Notes: generated from the sequence alone by a model not told the origin. A DNA stretch of 64,000 bases from Candidatus Defluviilinea gracilis (GCA_016716235.1 JADJWS010000001.1:2232001-2296000); one strand, 5' to 3'; shown: positions 42,538 through 51,007, counted from the first letter of the stretch. Numbers and translations are program-made.

Positions 42538-42981
42538 ATGACGATGAATTTGCAGGATGATTTTATCGACCTTGAAGAGCACCTCGCCGGGACTTTGAAA
42601 CCGGTCTCTCCACCGCGAGACCTGATTCAGCGCCTGCGTGAGCGCCTTCGCTTCCCCGCGCGCGAAGCGATCGTGTTGCGTTTTCAGGACTGGCGCAAAC
42701 TGTTTCTCGTCTTTGGAGGGGTGATGTCTGGCTTGTTGGTGCTGATCACGGTTGCCCGCGCGTTTTTTCACCTCGCGCGCAAACACATACGAGGCGGGGC
42801 CCCCCGAGGGTGGGGGGGGGGGGCGTGGCGGGGGGCACGGGGGGGGCGCGTGGGCGGGCGGCGGCGCGGGGGGGGGGCCCGTGGTGGTGGGCTCTTGTTG
42901 ATGATAAGGGGCGTTATTTCAATAGTTCTTCACAGAATACTTTCGCCTCAGCGACCAGGTCTACTTTCACGGGAAGTTTGA
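42538..42981 (+). CDS. single-helix membrane protein with a corrupted C-terminus
   Basis: The first 83 residues look real: a polar N-terminus (LQDDFIDLEEHLAGTLKPVSPPRDLIQRLRERL), then one helix (KLFLVFGGVMSGLLVLITVARAFFHLA). From 42791 the DNA becomes an extreme G-rich tract that encodes only Gly, Arg, Ala and Trp, after which the frame continues into antisense of the neighbouring gene. The true gene probably ends near or within that tract, and the annotated end is unreliable. Position after the sigma factor and DegV genes would suit an anti-sigma or membrane-associated regulator, but no zinc finger is present. Confidence 0.45.
   Translation: MTMNLQDDFIDLEEHLAGTLKPVSPPRDLIQRLRERLRFPAREAIVLRFQDWRKLFLVFGGVMSGLLVLITVARAFFHLARKHIRGGAPRGWGGGAWRGARGGRVGGRRRGGGARGGGLLLMIRGVISIVLHRILSPQRPGLLSREV
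42791..42891. other. extreme G-rich tract, probable assembly artefact
   Basis: About 100 bp composed almost only of G with some C and a few T and A, including runs of 8-12 G. It is unlike anything else in the window, and both flanks resume normal composition at once. It destroys the 3' end of the upstream gene. Poly-G is a known failure mode of two-colour sequencing chemistry and of gap filling. Confidence 0.75.
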
Positions 42982-43237
42982 ATTCCTCATTCACGCGCAG
43001 GGTCAAGTGACTGGCGATCAGTTTGAGTTCGGGAGAAAGAAGCGGGTCGTCTTTGATCAAGTTTAATAAATCTATGGCGCTGGGGCTGGACGATGGAGCG
43101 CCTTTGCGCTTCAAGTGTTCGCGCACGGCAATTCCCGCCGCCCGTCGCGCGCAGACCCGCGCCTGTCCCTCGTTACCACGCTGGCGGGCTTGCTGAGCCC
43201 TGGTAATTTCTTTATCGATCTCAACGCTGAAGTTCAC
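42914..43237 (-). CDS. 107-residue helical protein, predicted leaderless
   Basis: The start is a GTG exactly 7 nt after a TATAAT box (43245-43250), implying a leaderless message. The product begins MNFSVEIDKEITRAQQARQRGNEGQARVCARRAAG and is mainly helical, with a C-terminal VDLVAEAKVFCEELLK. The ARRAAGIAVREHLKR stretch faintly resembles HEPN-type helices, but this is not a firm assignment. It ends 23 bp from the G-rich tract. Function unknown. Confidence 0.6.
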   Translation of the reverse strand: MNFSVEIDKEITRAQQARQRGNEGQARVCARRAAGIAVREHLKRKGAPSSSPSAIDLLNLIKDDPLLSPELKLIASHLTLRVNEEFKLPVKVDLVAEAKVFCEELLK

Positions 43238-43244
43238 GATAGGG

Positions 43245-43250
43245 ATTATA
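43245..43250 (-). promoter_or_regulatory. -10 box of a predicted leaderless gene
   Basis: TATAAT followed by CCCTATC and the GTG start at 43237. Spacing identical to that of the glycosyltransferase promoter at 44024-44029. Confidence 0.65.
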
Positions 43251-43332
43251 CCTTTCCTGGTATCGCAACATGAACACGGCAACCCAAACTTAAGATGCCT
43301 TGCCGCTTCGTGTTGCCGCGCGAGATCGGCGG

Positions 43333-44016
43333 CTAATCTACGAACCGGTACTTCAACAACGTCCACACCGCTTCGAATGCGTCCCTCAACTTGATCTTCT
43401 TCCCCTGCGAGTAGTCGCGCGGATTGAATGAGATCGGCACTTCGTAGATCCGATAATTCCGCTTAAGCACTTTCGCGGTGAACTCCGGTTCAAAATCGAA
43501 CCGTTTTGCGCGGAGGTTCATAGCCTCGATCACCTTGCGGCGGAAGACTTTATAGCCGGTCTCCATATCGGTCAGGATGGTGTTGTACAAGATATTGGTC
43601 ATCAGGGTGAGTAACTTGTTGGCGACAAGATGCCAGAACATCGTTACCCGGTGCGGACCGCCGAGGAACCGCGAACCATAGACCACATCGGCTACGCCCT
43701 CGCGGATGGGTTGAAGCAAAACAGGATAGTCGCGCGGGTCATATTCCAGGTCGGCATCCTGAATCAATAACACATCACCCTTCGCCGCATTCAACCCGGT
43801 GACAACCGCCGCGCCCTTGCCTTTGTTGCGCTCATGCAAGATAACGCGGATTTTCCCCTTGCCGTCCAGTTTTTTCAGGATTGCCCTGGTTCCATCCTGC
43901 GAGCCGTCATCCACAACCACGATCTCCTTCGCCAGTTTGGTCGCTTGCACCCGCCGCAAGATCTCGCGGATATTGTGTTCTTCATTGTAAACTGGGATAA
44001 CAACAGAGAGATTCAT
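43333..44016 (-). CDS. family 2 glycosyltransferase, DPM1-like
   Basis: A 227-residue GT-A enzyme resembling polyprenyl-phosphate mannosyl/glucosyltransferases. It starts MNLSVVIPVYNEEHNIREILRRV. DDGSQDGTRAIL and VLLIQDADLEYDP contain the metal-binding D-x-D-type acidic residues, and DMETGYKVFRRKVIEAM matches the conserved loop of DPM1-like proteins. It probably loads a sugar on a lipid carrier at the inner membrane face. The ATG is 7 nt after a TATAAT box, and no ribosome site is present, so it is predicted leaderless; an ATG 9 nt upstream overlaps the box and is rejected. Confidence 0.9.
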   Translation of the reverse strand: MNLSVVIPVYNEEHNIREILRRVQATKLAKEIVVVDDGSQDGTRAILKKLDGKGKIRVILHERNKGKGAAVVTGLNAAKGDVLLIQDADLEYDPRDYPVLLQPIREGVADVVYGSRFLGGPHRVTMFWHLVANKLLTLMTNILYNTILTDMETGYKVFRRKVIEAMNLRAKRFDFEPEFTAKVLKRNYRIYEVPISFNPRDYSQGKKIKLRDAFEAVWTLLKYRFVD

Positions 44017-44023
44017 ACAGGGC

Positions 44024-44029
44024 ATTATA
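44024..44029 (-). promoter_or_regulatory. -10 box of the leaderless GT2 gene
   Basis: TATAAT on the minus strand with a 7-nt gap to the ATG at 44016. Confidence 0.65.
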
Positions 44030-44103
44030 ACTTCGCGTGGGCGCCGGGTTGCGCCTTCAATGCAGATGCAATATTGATGTCCATGGCGCCCATCATTCGG
44101 CAG

Positions 44104-44109
44104 TATAAT
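44104..44109 (+). promoter_or_regulatory. -10 box for the AAA+ ATPase gene
   Basis: TATAAT, 50 nt before the ATG at 44160. The predicted leader of about 44 nt contains GGGAGG. It is divergent from the GT2 promoter. Confidence 0.55.
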
Positions 44110-44159
44110 TCAGCCGCGCTCCAGAAAAACTTTGACCACATCACAATGTGGGAGGCAGT

Positions 44160-45497
44160 ATGACGAATCCGCTAGGAAAAACCAACATGGGCACCGGGCT
44201 GTTTTCTCCGCCCCCGATCAACTCGGTGGAAGATACGGGTCTCTCCGCGCTTTGGTTGCAGGACCTGACCCTCAAGATTCTCTATTCGCAAGGTTTTTTG
44301 AGCGGGTTCAAAATCGCCGAATCCATTGCGTTACCGTTTGCAGGGGTCACCGACAGTATTTTAGAATCGCTGAAACGCGAGAAATTGATCGAAGTCAAAT
44401 CGTCGCAGGGAGGCTTGGGCGAAGGTTCGTACACCTACGGCATCACCCAGGCGGGAGTGGCGCGCGCGCGCGAAGCATTGGAGCGCAGTCAATATTCGGG
44501 TCCCGCGCCGGTGCCTTTCGAAGTATATAACGAAGCGATCCGCCGGCAACGCGCCGGACGGCTCACGGTGACCACGCGGACGATGCGCCAGATCCTTTCA
44601 CAACTCATCATCTCTGAAAAAACCTTTCAAAAATTAGGGCCCGCGCTCAACTCCGGTTCGTCGATTTTCCTATATGGACCTCCCGGGAATGGGAAGACGA
44701 GTGTGGCGCGCGCGTTTGGCAATCTTGCATTGAGCCAGGTCTTGTATGTGCCATACGCGCTCTACCTCGATGGGCAGGTGATCAAAGTTTACGACCAAGT
44801 CAGCCACCGCCTCGTGCCGGAAGGGGAGGGTGGCTCCTCCTCGGGAACGGGAAGCACGGGCAATTTACGCACCAGCCAGCGACGGGATCCGCGTTGGGTG
44901 AAGATTCGCAGACCCTTTGTGGTGGTTGGCGGCGAGTTGACGCTCGAAGGCTTGGACTTGGTGTACGACGATGTGCACAAATATTATGAAGCGCCGTTTC
45001 AGGTGAAAGCCAACGGCGGCATCCTCTTGATCGACGACTTTGGGCGGCAACAGGTGCGCCCGCGCGACCTGCTCAACCGCTGGATCGTGCCGCTCGAAAA
45101 CCGCGTCGATTTCCTCACGCTTCACAACGGACGCAAGGTTGAGGTGCCCTTCGACGTGACGATCGTCTTCTCGACGAATCTGCCTCCCAAAGACCTCGTG
45201 GACGAAGCCTTCCTGCGCCGCCTGCGGCACAAGATTGAGATCGGCGACCCGAGTTACGAAGAGTATCGCGAAATCTTCAAGCGCGTCGCCTCGGATAAGC
45301 GCGTGGAATATAACGACCAGGGACTCGCGTACCTGTTGCAGGAATGGTACATCAAACGGAATCGCAAACTACGCGCCTCGCATCCGCGCGACCTATGCGA
45401 CCAGATCCTCGACATTTCAAGTTACCTGGGCGCGCCGCCAGCCATGTCGCGGGATATGCTCGACCGCGCGGCAAGCGCTTACTTTGTGGATATTTAA
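44160..45497 (+). CDS. AAA+ ATPase with N-terminal winged-helix-like region
   Basis: A 445-residue protein. The first 130 residues (LWLQDLTLKILYSQGFLSGFKIAESI, KREKLIEVKSS, SYTYGITQAGVARAREAL) resemble a winged helix. The AAA+ core has Walker A FLYGPPGNGKTSVARAF, Walker B GGILLIDDFGRQQ, and VIFSTNLPPKDLVDEAFLRRLRHKIEI with a sensor 1 Asn and Arg finger. A Gly/Ser loop (EGEGGSSSGTGSTGN) interrupts the core. Such ATPases remodel protein or DNA complexes; no partner was recognised. GGAGG supports the ATG. A terminator follows. Confidence 0.85.
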   Translation: MTNPLGKTNMGTGLFSPPPINSVEDTGLSALWLQDLTLKILYSQGFLSGFKIAESIALPFAGVTDSILESLKREKLIEVKSSQGGLGEGSYTYGITQAGVARAREALERSQYSGPAPVPFEVYNEAIRRQRAGRLTVTTRTMRQILSQLIISEKTFQKLGPALNSGSSIFLYGPPGNGKTSVARAFGNLALSQVLYVPYALYLDGQVIKVYDQVSHRLVPEGEGGSSSGTGSTGNLRTSQRRDPRWVKIRRPFVVVGGELTLEGLDLVYDDVHKYYEAPFQVKANGGILLIDDFGRQQVRPRDLLNRWIVPLENRVDFLTLHNGRKVEVPFDVTIVFSTNLPPKDLVDEAFLRRLRHKIEIGDPSYEEYREIFKRVASDKRVEYNDQGLAYLLQEWYIKRNRKLRASHPRDLCDQILDISSYLGAPPAMSRDMLDRAASAYFVDI

Positions 45498-45518
45498 CCC
45501 AAACTGTTCGTCAACTTT

Positions 45519-45565
45519 TACGGATTACGCTTCGTAGTATCATTTGCGTAATCCGTATATTTTTT
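45519..45565 (+). terminator. terminator hairpin overlapping the GDPD gene start
   Basis: TACGGATTACGC and GCGTAATCCGTA pair around a 15-nt loop, followed by TATTTTTT, which runs directly into the ATG at 45566. No ribosome site remains for the downstream gene. Confidence 0.82.
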
Positions 45566-46318
45566 ATGATGATCGAATCGCTTCCCCAACCTGTCATTTT
45601 TGCCCATCGCGGCGCGTCGGCGTACGCGCCGGAAAACACCCTTGCGGCATTGGAGCTTGCCGTCGCGCAAGGGGCAGACGCCATTGAATTGGATGTAAAG
45701 CTGTCCTCCGATGGGCATGCCGTTGTCATCCACGACGATACGGTAGACCGCACAACGGATGGCGTTGGGCGGGTAAAAGAGTTAACGCTGGCTGAACTTC
45801 GCTCACTAGACGCGGGCGCGTCATTCTCTGAGAAATATCGCGGAGAGAAAATTCCGTTGTTGGAGGAAGTCTTCGAAGCGGTTGGCAGGCGTTCGTTCAT
45901 CAACGTGGAATTGACCAATTACGACAATAAAAAAGATCATCTTGTTGAAACCGTGTGCATGCTCGTCAAGAAATTCAACCTTCAGCAACGGATCCTTTTT
46001 TCTTCTTTTCATGCGAAGAACCTGGCGAAAGCGCGCGGCTTGATGCCGGGCGCGCCTCGCGGCTTGCTGGCGGTCAACGATTATCGAGGGATTTGGCAAC
46101 GTTCGTTTATGTTCGCGTTTGGGGATTATCACGCGTTACATCCATATTTGGAGAATACCTCGCCCCAGCAGGTGCAACGCGTCCATCGCATGAAGCGCAG
46201 AGTCCACGTGTGGACGGTGAATGCGGAAGAGGAGATGCGTCGCTTGTTCCGCTGGGGCGTGGATGGAATTTTCACGGACGATCCGTTACTGGCGCTCAAA
46301 GTTCGAGGGGAGCTGTGA
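45566..46318 (+). CDS. glycerophosphodiester phosphodiesterase
   Basis: A 250-residue GDPD-family TIM-barrel enzyme. FAHRGASAYAPENTLAAL carries catalytic His14 and the Arg-Gly pair. AIELDVKLSSDGHAVVIHDDTVDRTTDG supplies the metal-binding Glu and Asp and the second catalytic His, and VHVWTVNAEEEMRRLFRWGVDGIFTDDP is the C-terminal conserved region. It cleaves glycerophosphodiesters to glycerol 3-phosphate and an alcohol. The ATG directly follows the T-tract of a terminator, so initiation must be leaderless or occur from a transcript reading through. Confidence 0.92.
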   Translation: MMIESLPQPVIFAHRGASAYAPENTLAALELAVAQGADAIELDVKLSSDGHAVVIHDDTVDRTTDGVGRVKELTLAELRSLDAGASFSEKYRGEKIPLLEEVFEAVGRRSFINVELTNYDNKKDHLVETVCMLVKKFNLQQRILFSSFHAKNLAKARGLMPGAPRGLLAVNDYRGIWQRSFMFAFGDYHALHPYLENTSPQQVQRVHRMKRRVHVWTVNAEEEMRRLFRWGVDGIFTDDPLLALKVRGEL

Positions 46319-46385
46319 GAGACGTGAAGAAAACGCGTCAGGGTGTGAACCAACTTCACTTGGGGAGAAGAGGCGGGCGTTCGTC

Positions 46386-49136
46386 ATGAAGTTGAGGAAA
46401 CTCATTCATTGCCTCCTGGCGGCGTTTGTCGCCTCATCCATGCTCTGGCGTGTGCCGGCAGTGGGCGCCCAGTCGCAGGCGCAGGCTATCTTGAATTCGA
46501 TGACGCCGCAGGAGCGCGTGGGGCAATTGTTTCTTGTCACTTTTCGAGGGACAAGTATCGCGCCCGATTCGAAAATCTACGACCTGATCGTCAATCGTCA
46601 TATCGGGGGCGTTGTGCTGTTGGCGGAGAACGATAATTTTGTCGATGCGCCGGAGACGGTCCCCGGCGCCTATCAATTGGCGAGCGATCTGCAAAACCTC
46701 GAATGGGAGGCGACCAACTCGCTCTCGCCCGCCGATGCGTCAAATGAGTACGTTCCGTTGTTCGTTGGGATTTCGCAGGATGGCGATGGCGCGCGACGCG
46801 ACCAGATCTTGAGCGGGCTAACGCCCACACCTTCGTTGATGGCTGTCGGCGCGACATGGAATGCGACTCAGGCGGAGCAGGTAGGGGCTGTGCTAGGATC
46901 CGAGTTATCTGCCATCGGTTTCAATTTGATTTTTGGACCGTCTCTTGATGTGGTGGAAACGCCCAACCCCTCGGCGTTGAGCGACCTCGGCGCAAGCGTG
47001 TTTGGCGGCGATCCGTTTTGGGTGGGGAAGATGGGCGGCGCGTTCATTAAAGGTCTCCATGATGGTAGTGAGAACCGCATGGTAGTGATCGCAAAGCACT
47101 TCCCAGGGCGCGGCGATTCGGATCGACAACTTGGGGAAGAGGTAGCAACGGTTCGGAAGTCGCTGGAGGCGTTGAAACAGGTTGAGTTGTTTCCATTTTT
47201 TGCCGTGGCAAATGCGGCTGATCCGGCTCTCCACGCTGATGGATTTTTGGTTTCTCACATACGATATCAGGGATTTCAAGGAAACATCCGGGCGACAACG
47301 CGTCCCGTCAGTTTGGATTCGTCTGCCCTGCCTGCCATCCTTGCCTTGCCGGAGTTTCAAGGTTGGAGGCAGGCTGGAGGTTTGGTGGTCAGCGATGCCC
47401 TGGGGAGCAACGCGGTGCGCGCTTTTTATTCGCAAGGCGGCGAGAATTTTTCACTGCGCTCGGTGGCGCGAGATGCCTTTCAGGCGGGCAATGACTTGAT
47501 GTATCTTGGGAACATCAAGTCGGACTTGGGGACGGATGTCACGCATGAAACGACGGTGGAAATTCTCGATTTCTTCACGCAGGAATATGTCAACGACCCC
47601 GCTTTTGCCCAGCGCGTGGATGCGGCTGTGGCGCGCATCCTCGCGAAAAAATTGGGGTTGTACGGCGGCAATTTTTCGGTTTCGAATGTGATTCCCTCCA
47701 TCCTGGGTCTTGGCTTTACCGGTGAATTGCAACCGGTGAAATTCGAGGTGGCGAGCAATGCCGCCACGCTGATCAGCCCCGACCCGCAGGAATTAGGCGC
47801 GCTCTTGCCGGCTCCGCCGAACCCAAGCGACCGCATTGTGTTTCTCACAGACGCCTCCACCTATCAACAGTGCAGCGCGTGCGCTCCGAAAGACGCGCTG
47901 GCGGTGGATGCTCTTCAAAAAGCGGTGGATCGGTTATACGGTCAGGGTGGGAGCGCGCAGGTATTCAACAGCCGCATGAATTCGTTTTCATTCCGCGAGA
48001 TGGAGTTGCTCCTCAATGGCGAAAGCGAAACCAATATCGAAAGCGCGTTGGAGCGGGCAACCTGGGTGGTCGTTTCGCTGGCAGATGTGAGCAACAACCA
48101 ATTGGCGCTGTTGCGGCGCTTTTTTTCCGAACGCCCAAACCTGATCCGCAACAAGAACATCATCTTGTTTTCGTTCACTGCGCCATATTATCTCGACGCC
48201 ACCGATATTTCCAAGTTGACGGCGTATTACTCGCTATATAGCAAACAACCCGCCTTCGTCGATGTCGCCGCCCGTTTGTTGTTTCAACAGATCGCGCCGG
48301 GGGCGTCGCCGGTCTCCATCCCTGCCGTAGGATACGATTTGATCGCCGCGTTGTCGCCGAATCCTTCGCAAGTGATTCCTCTCGCGTTGGATATTTCGGC
48401 GCCGGAGTTGACTGCCACGCCTGATGTTCTCGCGCTACCGGCGACTCCCTTGCCCCTTTTCAAGATCGGCGATTCGATCGCGGTTCGCGCCGGACCCATT
48501 CTGGATTCCAATGGGCGGCTGACGCCCGACGGGACGATCGCCCGCTTCACCATGTCTACGCGTGATTCGGGAGGCGGAGTTTTACAGCAGGTGGACGCTC
48601 CCACTGTGGATGGGATTGCGCGCGCCTTGTTCGTGATCGACAAGCCGGGCTTTGTGGAAATCCGCGTGATGAGCGAGCCGGCGCTGGTGTCTGAGGCGCT
48701 TCAATTCGACGCGTCGGATGCGGGGGTAGCGGTGACGGTTATCGCTCCCACTACAGTTGCGACGCCGACTGCGACTCTTCCCTCGCCTACGCCGGCGGCG
48801 GAAAACGACCTTGTTACGCCGGAGGGGTATCCTCGCCTCGGCGGGTGGATGTTGGGCTTGCTGGCGCTGGTGGGCGGCGCCGCGCTGGTATTCTGGGCGG
48901 CGAATAATTTGATTGCCACTCGTTGGGCGTTACGCTTCACGTTGTGCGCGGTGATCGGCGGCTTGTTATCGTATAACTATCTCGCGCTCGGTTTCCCTGG
49001 CGCGGCGGATTGGATCGCCTCCAGCGGCGGCACGTTTGGCGTGTTGATTTTGATCTTTGGCGGAGAAGTTGCGGGGGTATTGACGGCTTGGGTTTGGATG
49101 CGTTGGTTCAACGGGCAAGGGTCGCGAGCAAGCTAA
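46386..49136 (+). CDS. GH3-like protein with C-terminal membrane helices and altered catalytic dyad
   Basis: A 916-residue protein. A signal peptide (3-28, ending VGAQS) is followed by a GH3 beta-N-acetylhexosaminidase-like domain (about 35-410): MTPQERVGQLFLVTFRG, IAKHFPGRGDSDRQ, and GGLVVSDALG with Asp337 as nucleophile. Where NagZ has K-H-F-P-G-H-G...D-S-H, this protein has KHFPGRGDSDRQ, so the catalytic His is replaced. A second domain, a Thr/Pro linker (near 785) and four helices at 810-905 follow. It is predicted to be anchored with the GH3 domain outside. It may be a binding protein or use a different acid/base. The 3' end overlaps the kinase gene tail-to-tail by 29 bp. Confidence 0.85.
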   Translation: MKLRKLIHCLLAAFVASSMLWRVPAVGAQSQAQAILNSMTPQERVGQLFLVTFRGTSIAPDSKIYDLIVNRHIGGVVLLAENDNFVDAPETVPGAYQLASDLQNLEWEATNSLSPADASNEYVPLFVGISQDGDGARRDQILSGLTPTPSLMAVGATWNATQAEQVGAVLGSELSAIGFNLIFGPSLDVVETPNPSALSDLGASVFGGDPFWVGKMGGAFIKGLHDGSENRMVVIAKHFPGRGDSDRQLGEEVATVRKSLEALKQVELFPFFAVANAADPALHADGFLVSHIRYQGFQGNIRATTRPVSLDSSALPAILALPEFQGWRQAGGLVVSDALGSNAVRAFYSQGGENFSLRSVARDAFQAGNDLMYLGNIKSDLGTDVTHETTVEILDFFTQEYVNDPAFAQRVDAAVARILAKKLGLYGGNFSVSNVIPSILGLGFTGELQPVKFEVASNAATLISPDPQELGALLPAPPNPSDRIVFLTDASTYQQCSACAPKDALAVDALQKAVDRLYGQGGSAQVFNSRMNSFSFREMELLLNGESETNIESALERATWVVVSLADVSNNQLALLRRFFSERPNLIRNKNIILFSFTAPYYLDATDISKLTAYYSLYSKQPAFVDVAARLLFQQIAPGASPVSIPAVGYDLIAALSPNPSQVIPLALDISAPELTATPDVLALPATPLPLFKIGDSIAVRAGPILDSNGRLTPDGTIARFTMSTRDSGGGVLQQVDAPTVDGIARALFVIDKPGFVEIRVMSEPALVSEALQFDASDAGVAVTVIAPTTVATPTATLPSPTPAAENDLVTPEGYPRLGGWMLGLLALVGGAALVFWAANNLIATRWALRFTLCAVIGGLLSYNYLALGFPGAADWIASSGGTFGVLILIFGGEVAGVLTAWVWMRWFNGQGSRAS

Positions 49137-50106
49137 CGAGCAAAAGCACCCCCGCGCTCCATGCGAGCGTCGTTTCCGTTGGGTTGCCAAGATAATCTGA
49201 CACGGTTTCAGGACGCGGACGGCGCAAGGGCAGGAGGGGATTGCTCGGCGATTCGCTGAACCCAAGCAGGGCTTTGCGGAACTCGTCAACCGACGGCGGT
49301 CGTTCGTCGGGGTGAAGAGACATTGCCCATTGGATGGCTTTCTCGGTTTTCTGCGACACGTGGGGATTGATCTCCCGAATGGGAACCAGGCTTTCAGGGG
49401 AGAGGAAGCGTTTGCGCGCGTCGGCAGGCGATTCGTTTGTCAACAAGTGATACAGCGTGGCGCCGAACGCGTAAATATCCGAGCGGATGTCCGTATGCAC
49501 ATCGCTTCCGCCGTATTGTTCGAGCGGAGTGTACAAGGCCGTGCCCTGTCCTTGAATGATGGTGATGGTCACTTCTTCGGGGGCGAGAATTTTCACCAAG
49601 CCGAAATCCACAAGTTTGATCAAGCCGTAGGGCATGAGTTTGAGGTTGCTGGGTTTGATGTCGCGGTGGACGATGGGCGGTTCTTGCCCGTGCAGGTAGG
49701 TGAGCGCGCTGGCGATCTGCTCCGCCCAGGCAAGCACTTCTTTTTCGGGCAGGAAGTGATGTTTGCGACGCGCTTCGATCATCATGTGGCGCAAGTCGTT
49801 GCCTGGCACATAGTCCATCACCAGATAATCACGGGGCCCGTTCGAGAAGAAGTCCGATACTTTCGGCAGGTTGGGATGATCGAGACGCGCCAATATGGTT
49901 GCCTCGCGCAAAAATTGTTCGCGGGCTTCTTCGCGTATTTTTTCCGGGAGCGCGCGGTCGTATTCAACCTCTTTCAACGCGCACTCGCGCCCTTTTAGGC
50001 GTGTATCGTCGGCGAGATAGATCGAGCCCATGCCGCCTTGTCCGATGCGTTCTCGGATTTTGTAGCGACTGCGCAAGACCTCCCCGCTCTTCAGGGGTGG
50101 GAGCAA
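49108..50106 (-). CDS. Hanks-type serine/threonine protein kinase
   Basis: A 332-residue kinase. The Gly-rich loop is IGQGGMGSIYLA, with the Lys in ECALKEVEY. HRDIKPSNLKL is the catalytic loop and LVDFGLVKIL the DFG. GQGTALYTPLEQYGG is the activation/P+1 region, and DIRSDIYAFGATLYHLLT follows. The C-terminus has a single hydrophobic segment (about 312-330) with no extracellular domain, so it has no obvious sensor. The start is TTG with AAGGAG. It is divergent from the FHA-winged-helix gene, a natural candidate substrate. Confidence 0.93.
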   Translation of the reverse strand: MLPPLKSGEVLRSRYKIRERIGQGGMGSIYLADDTRLKGRECALKEVEYDRALPEKIREEAREQFLREATILARLDHPNLPKVSDFFSNGPRDYLVMDYVPGNDLRHMMIEARRKHHFLPEKEVLAWAEQIASALTYLHGQEPPIVHRDIKPSNLKLMPYGLIKLVDFGLVKILAPEEVTITIIQGQGTALYTPLEQYGGSDVHTDIRSDIYAFGATLYHLLTNESPADARKRFLSPESLVPIREINPHVSQKTEKAIQWAMSLHPDERPPSVDEFRKALLGFSESPSNPLLPLRRPRPETVSDYLGNPTETTLAWSAGVLLLVSLLATLAR

Positions 50107-50331
50107 ACTTTCTCCTTAAAGTTATTCGTGTGTCGACCCCGTACTGCAACTACGGAGCGAACAGGTACTGTGGAAGAGACGTCTCTCGCAGAGTCAATTC
50201 GGCGTTGGTTCTGCACAGAAACGCTTGTTTATGCTATATTCCAGACGACGCTAGTCCGTCGATTCGAACCAGGTTGGCGCGTATTATAAACTCGATTTAT
50301 CTACCTGACATCCAAAGTCGATAAAAGTTTC
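50107..50331. promoter_or_regulatory. divergent promoter region between kinase and FHA regulator
   Basis: A 225-bp region without a gene. TGCTATATT near 50231 could be an extended -10, and TATTATAAA near 50282 a -10 for the FHA gene. No operator was recognised. A TTCGAA near 50261 superficially recalls a tRNA T-loop but does not fold. Confidence 0.4.
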
Positions 50332-50979
50332 ATGAAAAAAACAGAAGATTATCCGTTATTGATCGCCGAGGATGGGCCGCTCAAAGGCAAACGCTGGCAG
50401 TTAAGTCAGACCGTTGTGCTGGGGCGCGAATCTACGTGCGATGTGGTTGTTGCCGACCGGCAGATTTCGCGCTTCCACGCGCGCATGACGCCGACCAACG
50501 AAGGGGTGATGCTCGAGGATCTGGGGAGTAAGAACGGAACGTATCACAACGGCATCATGCTTTCGGCTCCTGTGATGTTGCAGGATGGCGACCGTCTGGC
50601 GGTGGGAATTGCCCAGCAATTCACCTACCTCACCTCCGACGCCACCATGCCCCTGCTGGATGGCGGCAAGCCGGGCAGATTGATGATCGATCAAAAATCG
50701 CGCCGCGTGTGGGTGCGCCAGCAGGAACTCGAGCCTCCGCTTTCCGCTCAACAATTCCGCTTGCTGTGGTTGTTGTACGATACGCAGGGACAAGTGATCA
50801 GCCGTCCCGATCTGGTGACGGCGGTGTGGAGCGACGATCAATCTGCGGGCGTGTCTGATCAGGCGTTGGATGCCTTGGTGCGCCGCCTGCGCGAACGCCT
50901 CGCCGCGCTCGACCCGGGTCACCAATACATAGACACGGTGCGCGGTCACGGAATCCGATTGGATAATCCGTCAACATGA
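50332..50979 (+). CDS. FHA and winged-helix transcriptional regulator
   Basis: A 215-residue protein. The N-terminal FHA domain (about 25-100) has VVLGRESTCDVVVADRQISRFHARMT and LEDLGSKNGTYHNG, the phosphothreonine-binding G-R, S-R-x-H and N-G motifs. The C-terminal winged helix (about 120-210) is of the OmpR/PhoB type: LSAQQFRLLWLLYDTQGQVISRPDLVTAVW, then LVRRLRERL and YIDTVRGHGIRL. FHA domains read phosphothreonine, so a DNA-binding domain with FHA would link kinase output to transcription. The Mycobacterium EmbR combines the same elements in reverse order with an added BTAD. The neighbouring kinase is the likely partner. A terminator follows. Confidence 0.9.
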   Translation: MKKTEDYPLLIAEDGPLKGKRWQLSQTVVLGRESTCDVVVADRQISRFHARMTPTNEGVMLEDLGSKNGTYHNGIMLSAPVMLQDGDRLAVGIAQQFTYLTSDATMPLLDGGKPGRLMIDQKSRRVWVRQQELEPPLSAQQFRLLWLLYDTQGQVISRPDLVTAVWSDDQSAGVSDQALDALVRRLRERLAALDPGHQYIDTVRGHGIRLDNPST

Positions 50980-51007
50980 CCTATTCGATTCATACCAATC
51001 AAAAAAA

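Noticed and set aside
42810..43010. Gly/Arg-rich reading frame
   Set aside because: It is created by the G-rich tract, which is probably an artefact.
50240..50290. tRNA-like TTCGAA segment
   Set aside because: The flanking bases do not form a T-stem, and no acceptor, D or anticodon arms can be built.
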